From Candidatus Zhuqueibacterota bacterium (lineage in GTDB: Bacteria > KSB1 > UBA2214), in NCBI GenBank assembly GCA_022706175.1, contig JAKJDB010000163.1, forward strand, positions 1 through 6,478: DNA of 6,478 nt, given 5' to 3'. This document shows positions 1 to 5,738 of this stretch, one piece after another (position 1 is the stretch's first letter; each line of letters starts with the position of its first letter). Position numbers and translations under genes: made by a program. The notes below the pieces were generated by a model. That model did no database searches. It saw nothing but the letters and a program-made list of their open reading frames with translations, and was not told where the DNA came from.

Positions 1-354
1 CCAGCCGGTCTCGAATAGAACCCAGCTGTCCGCCGGCACGAGGCCGTGCTGTTTCTCCCACCGGGTGATGTCTGCAACGCCGGCACTGGTTCCGCCTGTT
101 GGCAGAACGATTTTTATCCCCTGCGCCATGAGACGGGTCAGGGGGATTCGTTCGAGGCTGCAGCCCGAGGCTGAAAAATGACGGGGAGCGCCCAGATGGG
201 TGCCGCTGTGTTCGCCGAGGCTGATGCGCTGCAAGATAAAGCCATGCTGTTCCAGGCTGCACCACGGCGTGAACTCGACGCTAGGGTCGCCGGGCCAGAC
301 CGGCATGCCGGGCTGAATCGGCTGGGTCAGATCGATCAGGCGCAGCTTTTCCAT
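1..354 (-). CDS. Cyclase family protein (kynurenine formamidase-like metal hydrolase), N-terminal part; 3' end beyond the left edge
   Basis: The reverse strand reads open from an ATG at 354 to the window edge: 118 codons, no stop. The start has a good Shine-Dalgarno AGGAG at 360-364, 5 nt upstream. The N-terminus (MEKLRLIDLTQPI, then PGMPVWPGDP at residues 15-24) is typical of the cyclase superfamily (PF04199), which includes kynurenine formamidase and isatin hydrolase. These are metal-dependent hydrolases of amide or lactone-like bonds. The metal motif HxGTHxDxPxH appears at 49-59 as HSGTHLGAPRH, so H49, H53 and H59 are present but the usual Asp is Gly55. The segment ends in FETGW, matching the family's conserved TGW. 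There is no signal peptide, so the product is probably cytoplasmic. It is transcribed away from the cytochrome gene. Family assignment is firm; the substrate is unknown, and the Asp-to-Gly change argues against simply calling it KynB. Confidence 0.85.
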   Translation of the reverse strand, partial: MEKLRLIDLTQPIQPGMPVWPGDPSVEFTPWCSLEQHGFILQRISLGEHSGTHLGAPRHFSASGCSLERIPLTRLMAQGIKIVLPTGGTSAGVADITRWEKQHGLVPADSWVLFETGW

Positions 355-413
355 GGTTACTCCTGAGGGCGGATTCAGTTCCGCGGCAACGGGTGGAACC
401 GGCCATTGCGGAT

Positions 414-427
414 GGAGAAAATTCTCC
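414..427. repeat. 14-bp perfect inverted repeat, possible operator
   Basis: GGAGAA-AA-TTCTCC is a perfect dyad with a 2-base centre, lying between the divergent cyclase and cytochrome starts. It is followed by a short T-rich stretch, but the 2-base loop makes an RNA hairpin terminator unlikely, so a protein-binding site is the more natural reading. No known regulator motif was recognised. Confidence 0.4.
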
Positions 428-435
428 GTTTTGTG

Positions 436-464
436 TTGAAGAATTAATTTCTAAATTAGATAAA
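436..464 (+). promoter_or_regulatory. Candidate sigma70-type promoter for the cytochrome gene
   Basis: TTGAAG (436-441) and GATAAA (459-464) are separated by 17 bp and each matches four of six consensus positions. They lie about 100 bp upstream of the cytochrome start, in the most AT-rich part of the region. The match is modest and would leave a long 5' leader, so this is only a candidate. The dyad at 445-458 would fall in the spacer. Confidence 0.25.
445..458. repeat. 14-bp perfect inverted repeat TAATTT-CT-AAATTA
   Basis: This is a perfect 6-2-6 dyad, the same geometry as the one at 414-427, with centres 31 bp apart (about three helical turns). It sits inside the candidate promoter spacer, where a repressor would be expected to bind. 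AT-rich dyads of this length can also arise by chance. Confidence 0.35.
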
Positions 465-555
465 AATCCATCCACCTGCAACCGCATTTGTTGTATCTAT
501 TGGGTTCGGTTGTGGTCGCAGGATTCAAGGCTTTTTGTTTTATCCCAGGCAAGCC

Positions 556-560
556 AAGGA
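556..560 (+). promoter_or_regulatory. Ribosome binding site that fixes the cytochrome start
   Basis: AAGGA lies 6 nt before the ATG at 567. It supports the start that gives a Lys-Lys plus hydrophobic signal peptide, rather than the in-frame ATG at 393, which would bury the signal sequence about 58 residues into the protein. Confidence 0.75.
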
Positions 561-566
561 CAGACC

Positions 567-1169
567 ATGAAAAAACAGCAGACCGTTTTAATCGTTCTGA
601 TCATGTTCGTCTCAAGTCGAGCTCAAGCGCCGATGGATACGGTGATTTTTTCTCATCGCCTGCACAGCGAGGTCGCAACCGGCTGTGTCGTCTGTCACGC
701 TCTGGAGGATTCCAGCCTGCAGCCGTCCGATAATCTGTTGCCGGGTATGGAGACCTGCTACAGATGTCACGATCGGGAAACGGCCTGCGCGCTGTGTCAC
801 AGCAACCCCGACCACGCCGGCGGCTATGCACGCAGGACCCGTTCTATCGCGCGTTTTCCGCACAGCCGCCACAGGTCGGAAAAAATCACCTGTGTCAGCT
901 GCCACCAGGGCATCGAAAGCAAGGCAAAGAGCGGTGGCCGTCATTCGCCGTCCATGGCAAGCTGTTGCCAATGCCATCGCTATTTGGACAAGCCGGATTA
1001 TTGTTACGACTGTCATGCCAAAGGCGAACAGCTCCGGCCTGCAGACCACGGGCCCGAGTGGCGCAAAGGCCACGGCATGGTCCAAGCGGTTGACAGAGAC
1101 AGCTGCACACTCTGTCACAGCGCGAATCGATGTCTGTCCTGTCATCAGCAGAACAAGCTGGACCGTTAG
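567..1169 (+). CDS. Exported octaheme c-type cytochrome (two c7-like triheme modules plus diheme tail)
   Basis: The 200-residue product has a short signal peptide (KK at 2-3, hydrophobic core 6-15). Cleavage is likely after Ala19 (Ser-Arg-Ala), because Pro22 disfavours cutting after Ala21. Eight CxxCH heme motifs begin at C40, C64, C74, C109, C133, C146, C180 and C189. Residues about 28-83 and 97-161 are duplicates. Both contain F-x-H-x-x-H, six residues, CxxCH, then P-x-M-x-[ST]-CxxCH exactly 24 residues after the first heme, then a third heme. This matches cytochrome c7 (PpcA type), whose first two hemes are also 24 apart. The last two hemes form a short tail after DHGPEW. Eight other histidines (30, 33, 83, 99, 102, 126, 161, 169) could supply the distal ligands. 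The expected role is periplasmic electron transfer; the partners are unknown, since no quinol dehydrogenase or reductase gene lies next to it. The gene stands alone, divergent from the cyclase gene and convergent with the esterase gene. Confidence 0.93.
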   Translation: MKKQQTVLIVLIMFVSSRAQAPMDTVIFSHRLHSEVATGCVVCHALEDSSLQPSDNLLPGMETCYRCHDRETACALCHSNPDHAGGYARRTRSIARFPHSRHRSEKITCVSCHQGIESKAKSGGRHSPSMASCCQCHRYLDKPDYCYDCHAKGEQLRPADHGPEWRKGHGMVQAVDRDSCTLCHSANRCLSCHQQNKLDR

Positions 1170-1246
1170 CGCTGTCCGCTTGATCTAAGCGTCATGCCGT
1201 GCTGTTCAGTCCCGCCTATGTGTCGATGCCCTTGCCGGTCTTCGGC
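1170..1246. other. Convergent intergenic gap with weak hairpins, no clear terminator
   Basis: This 77-bp gap lies between the cytochrome stop and the esterase stop. It holds a 5-bp stem (CGCTT 1177-1181, AAGCG 1187-1191) and a 4-bp stem (GCCG 1234-1237, CGGC 1243-1246) abutting the esterase stop. Neither is followed by a T-run in the relevant direction, so I do not call an intrinsic terminator; Rho-dependent or weak bidirectional termination is possible. Confidence 0.35.
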
Positions 1247-3232
1247 TTACTGCTGTTCTGTGATCCCCGGCCAGCTATCGGTGCGAAACGGCGAGGCCGG
1301 CAGACCCGCCTGATTATACAAGTTGCCGATCGGATTGGCCGCCCAGGCATAGCGGACCGCCTTGGGCTGATGGATGCGTGGATGGGAGACCACGACGGTC
1401 TCGCCCTCTATTCTCGCGTCCGCCCAGACAAACTTGCGATCCTCTCCGGCAAGGGCAAACCCCTGCAGAGTGCGGCCGTTTTTAGCTGTCAAGCCCCCGG
1501 CGGTATGATCAAAATGCAACCTGATCGTATTCCCTTCCAGCGTCATCGAGCGGTAGAGAGGACCTGAGTGTTCGACGGGTTTATCGTAAACCAGTCGTAG
1601 CGCATTCAGGGCGAGCCGTCTGCCCACCTCCTGTTTGTTTTTGGGATGAATGTCCTTGGCGTCGCCGATGTCTATCGCCAGGGCCATGCCGGTGTTGGGC
1701 AGGGACAGAGTCATCAGCTGCGCTTCGCGGAGTTCCGCCCAGCTGTCGTCGGTTGGTTCGGTCTGTTCTTTCATAAAGTTTGCCAGCTGAACGAAGAGAA
1801 AGGGAAAGTCGCCCTGGCCCCAGTTTTTCCGCCAGTCCTGGATCATCAGCGGAAACAGCGTGCGGTATTGAAAAGCGCGCGGGGCGTTGCTTTCGCCCTG
1901 ATACCAGATAGCGCCGCGAATGGCAAAGGGCATCAGGGGGTGCAGCATGGCGTTGTAAAGGACCGTCGGCCGATTGGGATTGTTCGGCGATAGCGGCTCA
2001 GGCCCCAATACGTTGGTGTCGAAGCCGATTTTGTAGCGCCAGGCGCCGGCCAAAGGTACTTTTTCGCCCTTGCTGCTCTCGAGGTACATCTGTTTGGGCT
2101 CACCCCATATGCCGCCGGTACCGCCGATATCCTCAACGCGGACAACGATGCGGTTGACCCCTTGCTGAATCGCAGCGGCCGGGATCGGGTAGGTTCTCAA
2201 CGCGTTGGCGTCCTGCAAACCGCCGACCGCCACGCCGTTGACCCAGGTGAGATCGTTGTCGTTGATTGGACCGAGATGCAGGGTCAACGGTGATCCCTGC
2301 ATGGAGCGGGGAAGGGTGAACTCTTTGCTGAACCAGACGACGCCGTCCAGTTTCGGGTATCCTGCCTTCTCCCACCTGGTGGGAAGGTTCATCGTTCGCC
2401 ATTGGGACATATCGCAGGACATCTCATTCCAGACCGGCCGGCCGTCTTGGAATCCGCTGTCGCCGGCTGCGACTTGAGCTTTACGATTTGCCATAATGGA
2501 ATCGTATTCAGCCTGTGATTGAATGTAAGTAGAGTCCATTTGCGCGATCAGTTCTTGAAAATAGGGCATGGTGTTCAGCGAGGCCTCGCTGGTCCAGGCT
2601 TCCGCTACCGTTCCGCCCCAGGAGGTGTGCACCAGGCCGATCGGAACAGCAAGCGTTTTGTACAACTCGCGGCCGAAAAAATAGGCCACTGCGGAGAACT
2701 GTGGAATCGTCTCCGGACCGCAGGCGCTCCAGCCCGGGCAGTTGACAGTATCCAGCGGCGTCCGGCTGATCGTATGCTTGACCTGGAACAGACGGATGTC
2801 CGGATAAAGGGCGTCGCGGATCTCCTGCTCATAGTTGAGCACTTGCCCCCAACCGGCGAGCGGCATCTCCATATTGGATTGGCCGGAACAGACCCAGACT
2901 TCGCCCACCATCACATCGTTGAAGCGGATGGTGTCCGCACCGATCACACGCAATTGATAAGGGCCGCCGGCGGACAGGGGCGCCAGGCGGACCATCCAGG
3001 AGCCGTCCTCTTTAACCTGGGTTTGTTTGCGCTGATCCTTGATCTCCACTGTAACAATGCCTCCGGCATTCGCTTTGCCCCAGACCGGCACCTCCTGGTC
3101 CCGCTGCAAAACCATGTGGTCGTTGAACAGGGTGATCAGCTGAATGTTTTTCGCCGGCCTGGTGAACCAGGAACAGCCGGAAAACAGAGCGGCAAAAATG
3201 ATAAGAAGAAGCAAAAGTTTGGTTGGTTTCAT
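1247..3232 (-). CDS. Sialate O-acetylesterase-type SGNH carbohydrate esterase, lipoprotein
   Basis: From the ATG at 3232 the protein has 661 residues. It starts with a lipoprotein signal (hydrophobic run 6-17, lipobox Leu-Phe-Ser-Gly-Cys20; Ser at +2 suggests outer-membrane sorting). The N-terminal beta domain (about 30-110) leads to VWVCSGQSNMEMP, the SGNH block I, with nucleophile Ser119. A later block has IWYQGESN (442-449), and the catalytic block D527-I-H529-P follows near 527-530. An insert at about 265-405 (WFSKEFTLP, the LTWVNG turn, VNRIVVRVED) resembles a beta-galactosidase-type jelly-roll, a usual insertion in this family (PF03629). The likely reaction is removal of O-acetyl groups from sugars. 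In polysaccharide loci these enzymes often act on acetylated hemicellulose or pectin rather than sialic acid, so the name marks the family, not the substrate. The gene follows the beta-helix gene by 50 bp on the same strand and is probably cotranscribed. Confidence 0.92.
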   Translation of the reverse strand: MKPTKLLLLLIIFAALFSGCSWFTRPAKNIQLITLFNDHMVLQRDQEVPVWGKANAGGIVTVEIKDQRKQTQVKEDGSWMVRLAPLSAGGPYQLRVIGADTIRFNDVMVGEVWVCSGQSNMEMPLAGWGQVLNYEQEIRDALYPDIRLFQVKHTISRTPLDTVNCPGWSACGPETIPQFSAVAYFFGRELYKTLAVPIGLVHTSWGGTVAEAWTSEASLNTMPYFQELIAQMDSTYIQSQAEYDSIMANRKAQVAAGDSGFQDGRPVWNEMSCDMSQWRTMNLPTRWEKAGYPKLDGVVWFSKEFTLPRSMQGSPLTLHLGPINDNDLTWVNGVAVGGLQDANALRTYPIPAAAIQQGVNRIVVRVEDIGGTGGIWGEPKQMYLESSKGEKVPLAGAWRYKIGFDTNVLGPEPLSPNNPNRPTVLYNAMLHPLMPFAIRGAIWYQGESNAPRAFQYRTLFPLMIQDWRKNWGQGDFPFLFVQLANFMKEQTEPTDDSWAELREAQLMTLSLPNTGMALAIDIGDAKDIHPKNKQEVGRRLALNALRLVYDKPVEHSGPLYRSMTLEGNTIRLHFDHTAGGLTAKNGRTLQGFALAGEDRKFVWADARIEGETVVVSHPRIHQPKAVRYAWAANPIGNLYNQAGLPASPFRTDSWPGITEQQ

Positions 3233-3238
3233 CGAGGT

Positions 3239-3242
3239 CTCC
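3239..3242 (-). promoter_or_regulatory. Ribosome binding site that decides the esterase start
   Basis: GGAG lies 6 nt before the ATG at 3232 and overlaps the last base of an in-frame ATG at 3244. The upstream ATG has no Shine-Dalgarno sequence before it, whereas the downstream one gives a clean MKPTK plus hydrophobic-core lipoprotein signal. The start at 3232 is therefore preferred. Confidence 0.65.
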
Positions 3243-3282
3243 ATGGGCTAAGTGAACGGGTGGCGTCGGCATGAGGCAGGCG

Positions 3283-5508
3283 CTATTTGCTCTCGAGATT
3301 TTTTCGATACGCATCTTTGTACAGACCGATTTGTTCGAACGGGATTTTTTTGAATCCCGGTATCTCCTGATAGACGATGGAATCGTCCTTTAATTGAAAG
3401 TTCATGTTTTTGGCGTCGACAAAGCCGGGATCTTTTTTAGTCAAATAGTTGTTTTTGAACTCGAACTGCGCATGGATACCCACCAGGCGGAAGGACTCTT
3501 CGTAATTGTACAGCACGTTGTTCTCCATCAGATTTCTCGCCGGGTACATGCCCTCATAGGTTTTTCCGTCCTCTTTCAGGTCAAGCCAGTTCACCAGGTT
3601 CGGATAGCGCGTGCTGTAGGGCGGCTTTTTTATGTCGAGATAGTGGGTCAGGCGGATGCGATAGATGCCGCGCTCACCGAAAAAATAGTCCCATTGATCG
3701 AGTGCGAAATCCCACCACATGGATTTCATCAGCAGCGCCGGCCCATAGTTATTGTCGATGAAAAGGTTGTTGCGGACCACGAGATCCTGACCGCCGTTGC
3801 TGTACACGGTGCCGTAGGTGGCGGCCTGAAAAAAGACGTTTCCCTCCACCAGCGCTTCGCAGGAGGCGTCGTCAAAGTAGACGCCCATGATCCAGCGCCG
3901 GTCGGTGCGGCCGACGTGATGGATGAAATTGTAGCGGATGATGTTGCCGCGGTCGCTGGGATCTCTGCCCAGGTACCAGGCCGAGGCGTCGTTGGAGTTC
4001 ATGGCCACATGATGGATGTGATTGTACTCGAACACGTGGTCGTTGCCGCGCACAAAGATACCCTGCAGATCGGCGTTATAGATTTCGTTGTGGCGGATCA
4101 GGTTGCCGCAGCCGTCCACATTGATGCCCGCCCACTGGGCTTTGTTGCGCAGCTGAAAATCGTGAATACGGCAGTTGCTGACGAAATTAGCGCCCGGGAT
4201 CAGTTCTTTTTTACTGCCGCCGCCGATAACAATGCCGCCCGAGCCGTTGTTATACACGTCGCAGCTGAGCACGCCGTTGTTTTTGCCGCACTTTCGATCC
4301 CACACGGTGTTGTGATAATAATGGCCCTGAAAGCTGCCGACCTCTTCAGAGACCGGAATCCCCTCATAATCATCCGCCGTGGCATGGGGAAAGGTCTGGC
4401 GCGCGCCCTGACCGATGAGGATGCCGGTGGTGCCGGTATTGCGCACCGTGCAGCCGGCGATCAGATTGTTCTCCCCACCCTCCATATAGATGCCCAGGCC
4501 TCGAGTGACTTCAACGGTCAAGCCGCTGATGATCACGTTCGCTGCGTTGATCAGGCTGAGCAACGGCTCCTCGAGCATGGAGACTTCGATGAGCGCCTGC
4601 GACAGATCGCCTGGCGGGTAGAGATAGAGCAGCCCGGTGGCACGGTCGAGATACCATTCGCCGGGGCTGTCAAGCTCTTCGAGCAGGTTCATGGCAACGT
4701 ATTGGTTGAAATTTTCACCGCTGCCGATGCCATAGATGTGCGGCTTGGTCAGGGTGATGCGCCGGCTGAGAGTGTCGATCGATCGGACCTTGATCTTGTC
4801 GTCGGCAAATCCGTATTTGAAGGCGCCCTGCAGCCAGATGTCCTCATTCTTCAACCAGCGGGCGTGGCGGTCATCGGTATAGAGAAAAATGCCGCCGCGG
4901 TCGCTATAGTCGCCGATGCGCGGCACAGAGCCGGGATCGATCACCTCGCCGATGGCGATGCCGCCGTGGTTGGGATATCTCGCCAGCGTCATAATCTGAT
5001 GATCGATGTACAACTCCAACGGCGCATTGACCACCGGCAGGCCATGCCCGAACTGCCGGTGCTCTCCGTACTGGGTAATGCCGAGGCCGGCCAGATCGAT
5101 CTGAAGGATTTTGTCGCGAACCCCGGCATCGAACCGCTTTCGAATGTCTTGCGAGGCGACCGGAATAAATCGTCTTGCATCGATGCGCACACCGCCGATC
5201 AGCCGTACCGGTTCGCCCGGCCTCGCGGTGTAAGTGACCGGCGCAAGCGGTTTGCCGGAATCCCGCTCGTCCAGTTTAAAAGTTTTTCGCAGGGGGTAAT
5301 CGCCGCTGCCGAGATAGACGGTAAAGCCGTCCGGTGGGTATCCTTTTTCCTGCTTGTATTTTCTGATCGCATCCCGGGCGCGCTCCAGTGTGGCGAACGG
5401 TTTTTTAAGAGTGCCCGGATTCTGATCGCTGCCGCTGCACGCGATATAGTAATCGCGCGCCAGGACGGCTTGAGTCAGCAGTAAAAAAAGGATCACGCCA
5501 AGTCTCAT
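3283..5508 (-). CDS. Secreted right-handed parallel beta-helix protein, GH141-like putative glycosidase
   Basis: The 741-residue protein begins with a signal peptide (hydrophobic 4-16, likely cut after Ala17 in AVLA). Next comes the N-terminal hallmark of these enzymes: DYYIACSGSDQNPGT, then KPFATLERARDAIR (19-49). Residues about 100-300 form a mixed beta region that includes ELYIDHQIMTLARYPN (165-180) and WYLDRATGLLYLYPP. A parallel beta-helix follows at about 315-600, with Asn- and Gly-rich coils of roughly 20-25 residues (NLIAGCTV, NGVLSCDVY, NLIRHNEIY, NIIRYNFIHH, LVEGNVFF, LVVRNNLF). The tail ends in PGFKKIPFEQIGLY, also typical. Acidic residues D507 and D546/D547 (VYFDD) on the helix face are candidate catalytic groups. 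GH141 includes a fucosidase and a xylanase; I cannot predict which linkage this one cuts. GAAGG at 5515-5519, 6 nt before the ATG, supports the start. It is the first gene of the two-gene unit with the acetylesterase. Confidence 0.88.
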   Translation of the reverse strand: MRLGVILFLLLTQAVLARDYYIACSGSDQNPGTLKKPFATLERARDAIRKYKQEKGYPPDGFTVYLGSGDYPLRKTFKLDERDSGKPLAPVTYTARPGEPVRLIGGVRIDARRFIPVASQDIRKRFDAGVRDKILQIDLAGLGITQYGEHRQFGHGLPVVNAPLELYIDHQIMTLARYPNHGGIAIGEVIDPGSVPRIGDYSDRGGIFLYTDDRHARWLKNEDIWLQGAFKYGFADDKIKVRSIDTLSRRITLTKPHIYGIGSGENFNQYVAMNLLEELDSPGEWYLDRATGLLYLYPPGDLSQALIEVSMLEEPLLSLINAANVIISGLTVEVTRGLGIYMEGGENNLIAGCTVRNTGTTGILIGQGARQTFPHATADDYEGIPVSEEVGSFQGHYYHNTVWDRKCGKNNGVLSCDVYNNGSGGIVIGGGSKKELIPGANFVSNCRIHDFQLRNKAQWAGINVDGCGNLIRHNEIYNADLQGIFVRGNDHVFEYNHIHHVAMNSNDASAWYLGRDPSDRGNIIRYNFIHHVGRTDRRWIMGVYFDDASCEALVEGNVFFQAATYGTVYSNGGQDLVVRNNLFIDNNYGPALLMKSMWWDFALDQWDYFFGERGIYRIRLTHYLDIKKPPYSTRYPNLVNWLDLKEDGKTYEGMYPARNLMENNVLYNYEESFRLVGIHAQFEFKNNYLTKKDPGFVDAKNMNFQLKDDSIVYQEIPGFKKIPFEQIGLYKDAYRKNLESK

Positions 5509-5603
5509 GGCAAACCTTCAGAATTTGTTAAAAGCGGTGAAAAGGCTGTCTGTTTCATGGATAATGTGCTTGCTTCTGAATCGCCGAATAGCTAGGTTTG
5601 ATC

Positions 5604-5616
5604 CAGCCGCCGGCTG
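5604..5616. repeat. 13-bp perfect dyad CAGCCG-C-CGGCTG, possible operator
   Basis: This perfect palindrome around one central base lies about 96 bp from the beta-helix start and 123 bp from the GH37-like start. The CAGCCGCC half recurs at 5653-5660. Its position between divergent catabolic genes suits a regulator site, but the family of regulator cannot be told. Confidence 0.4.
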
Positions 5617-5658
5617 CACTTTTCTTTACTGGAGATCTTTTGGGGAGCCGTGCAGCCG
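5611..5658. repeat. 9-bp inverted repeat pair CGGCTGCAC / GTGCAGCCG
   Basis: The arms are 5611-5619 and 5650-5658, with 30 bp between them and arm centres 39 bp apart. The left arm overlaps the 13-bp dyad. The right arm begins a small GTGC-(7)-GCAC hairpin at 5650-5664. The arrangement fits two related, oppositely oriented binding sites, or one extended stem-loop in a transcript. Confidence 0.4.
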
Positions 5659-5729
5659 CCGCACACCAACGGGCTGTCCGTTGTCCAATGTACGGCATAA
5701 TCCTGATTAATTCAATAGCCGATCGAGTC

Positions 5730-5735
5730 AAGGAG
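5730..5735 (+). promoter_or_regulatory. Ribosome binding site of the GH37-like gene, unusually close to the start
   Basis: AAGGAG is a strong Shine-Dalgarno sequence but lies only 3 nt before the ATG at 5739 and 12 nt before the in-frame ATG at 5748. Neither spacing is ideal. I choose 5739, but the protein could begin three codons later; no domain content depends on this. Confidence 0.6.
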
Positions 5736-5738
5736 AAA

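Larger units (their letters stand above)
355..566. other. Divergent intergenic region between the cyclase and cytochrome genes
   Basis: These 212 bp separate two divergent genes and should hold both promoters. The stretch at about 418-470 is clearly more AT-rich than its surroundings and contains two short dyads (annotated separately). The cytochrome frame happens to stay open upstream to an ATG at 393, but that extension has no ribosome binding site or signal-like sequence and I treat it as non-coding. No RNA gene was recognised. Confidence 0.6.
5509..5738. other. Divergent regulatory region of the saccharide locus
   Basis: These 230 bp separate the leftward beta-helix/esterase unit from the rightward GH37-like gene and should carry both promoters. 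On the plus strand a CATAAT box (5696-5701) could be a -10 element for the GH37-like gene, but no convincing -35 lies at the right distance. A cluster of GC-rich inverted repeats occupies 5604-5664. A tandem TGTCC repeat with a 7-bp period lies at 5675-5686. On the minus strand a 17-codon frame starts at 5558 and ends overlapping the beta-helix start codon; it has no visible ribosome binding site. Confidence 0.55.

Noticed and set aside
393..566. N-terminal extension of the cytochrome from the ATG at 393
   Set aside because: There is no Shine-Dalgarno sequence before 393, and the added 58 residues would place the export signal inside the protein. The start at 567 has AAGGA at a good distance and begins the signal peptide.
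612..1145. A 177-codon minus-strand frame opposite the cytochrome gene
   Set aside because: The plus strand carries eight CxxCH motifs with conserved spacing, which cannot be accidental; the antisense frame has no recognisable features.
1170..1246. Intrinsic terminator between the convergent cytochrome and esterase genes
   Set aside because: The stems are only 4-5 bp and neither is followed by a T-run on the strand it would serve.
1247..3232. Reading the esterase as evidence for a sialic-acid metabolism locus
   Set aside because: No neuraminidase, sialic-acid lyase or transporter is present, and this esterase family is common in loci for acetylated plant polysaccharides; the family name alone is not evidence of substrate.
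2519..3274. A 251-codon plus-strand frame opposite the esterase gene
   Set aside because: It lies antisense to the N-terminal half of a well-supported esterase, has no ribosome binding site and no domain, and shows the composition of a shadow frame.
3394..5484. A 696-codon open frame on the plus strand opposite the beta-helix gene
   Set aside because: Its product is a low-information, Ala/Val/Ile/Asp-rich sequence with no recognisable domain. The minus-strand frame has a signal peptide, a good ribosome binding site and clear family motifs. The open antisense frame is a by-product of codon use.
5604..5630. GC-rich dyad followed by CACTTTTCTTT as an intrinsic terminator on the plus strand
   Set aside because: No plus-strand gene lies upstream for it to terminate, the T-run is interrupted and offset from the stem, and the position between divergent starts favours an operator.
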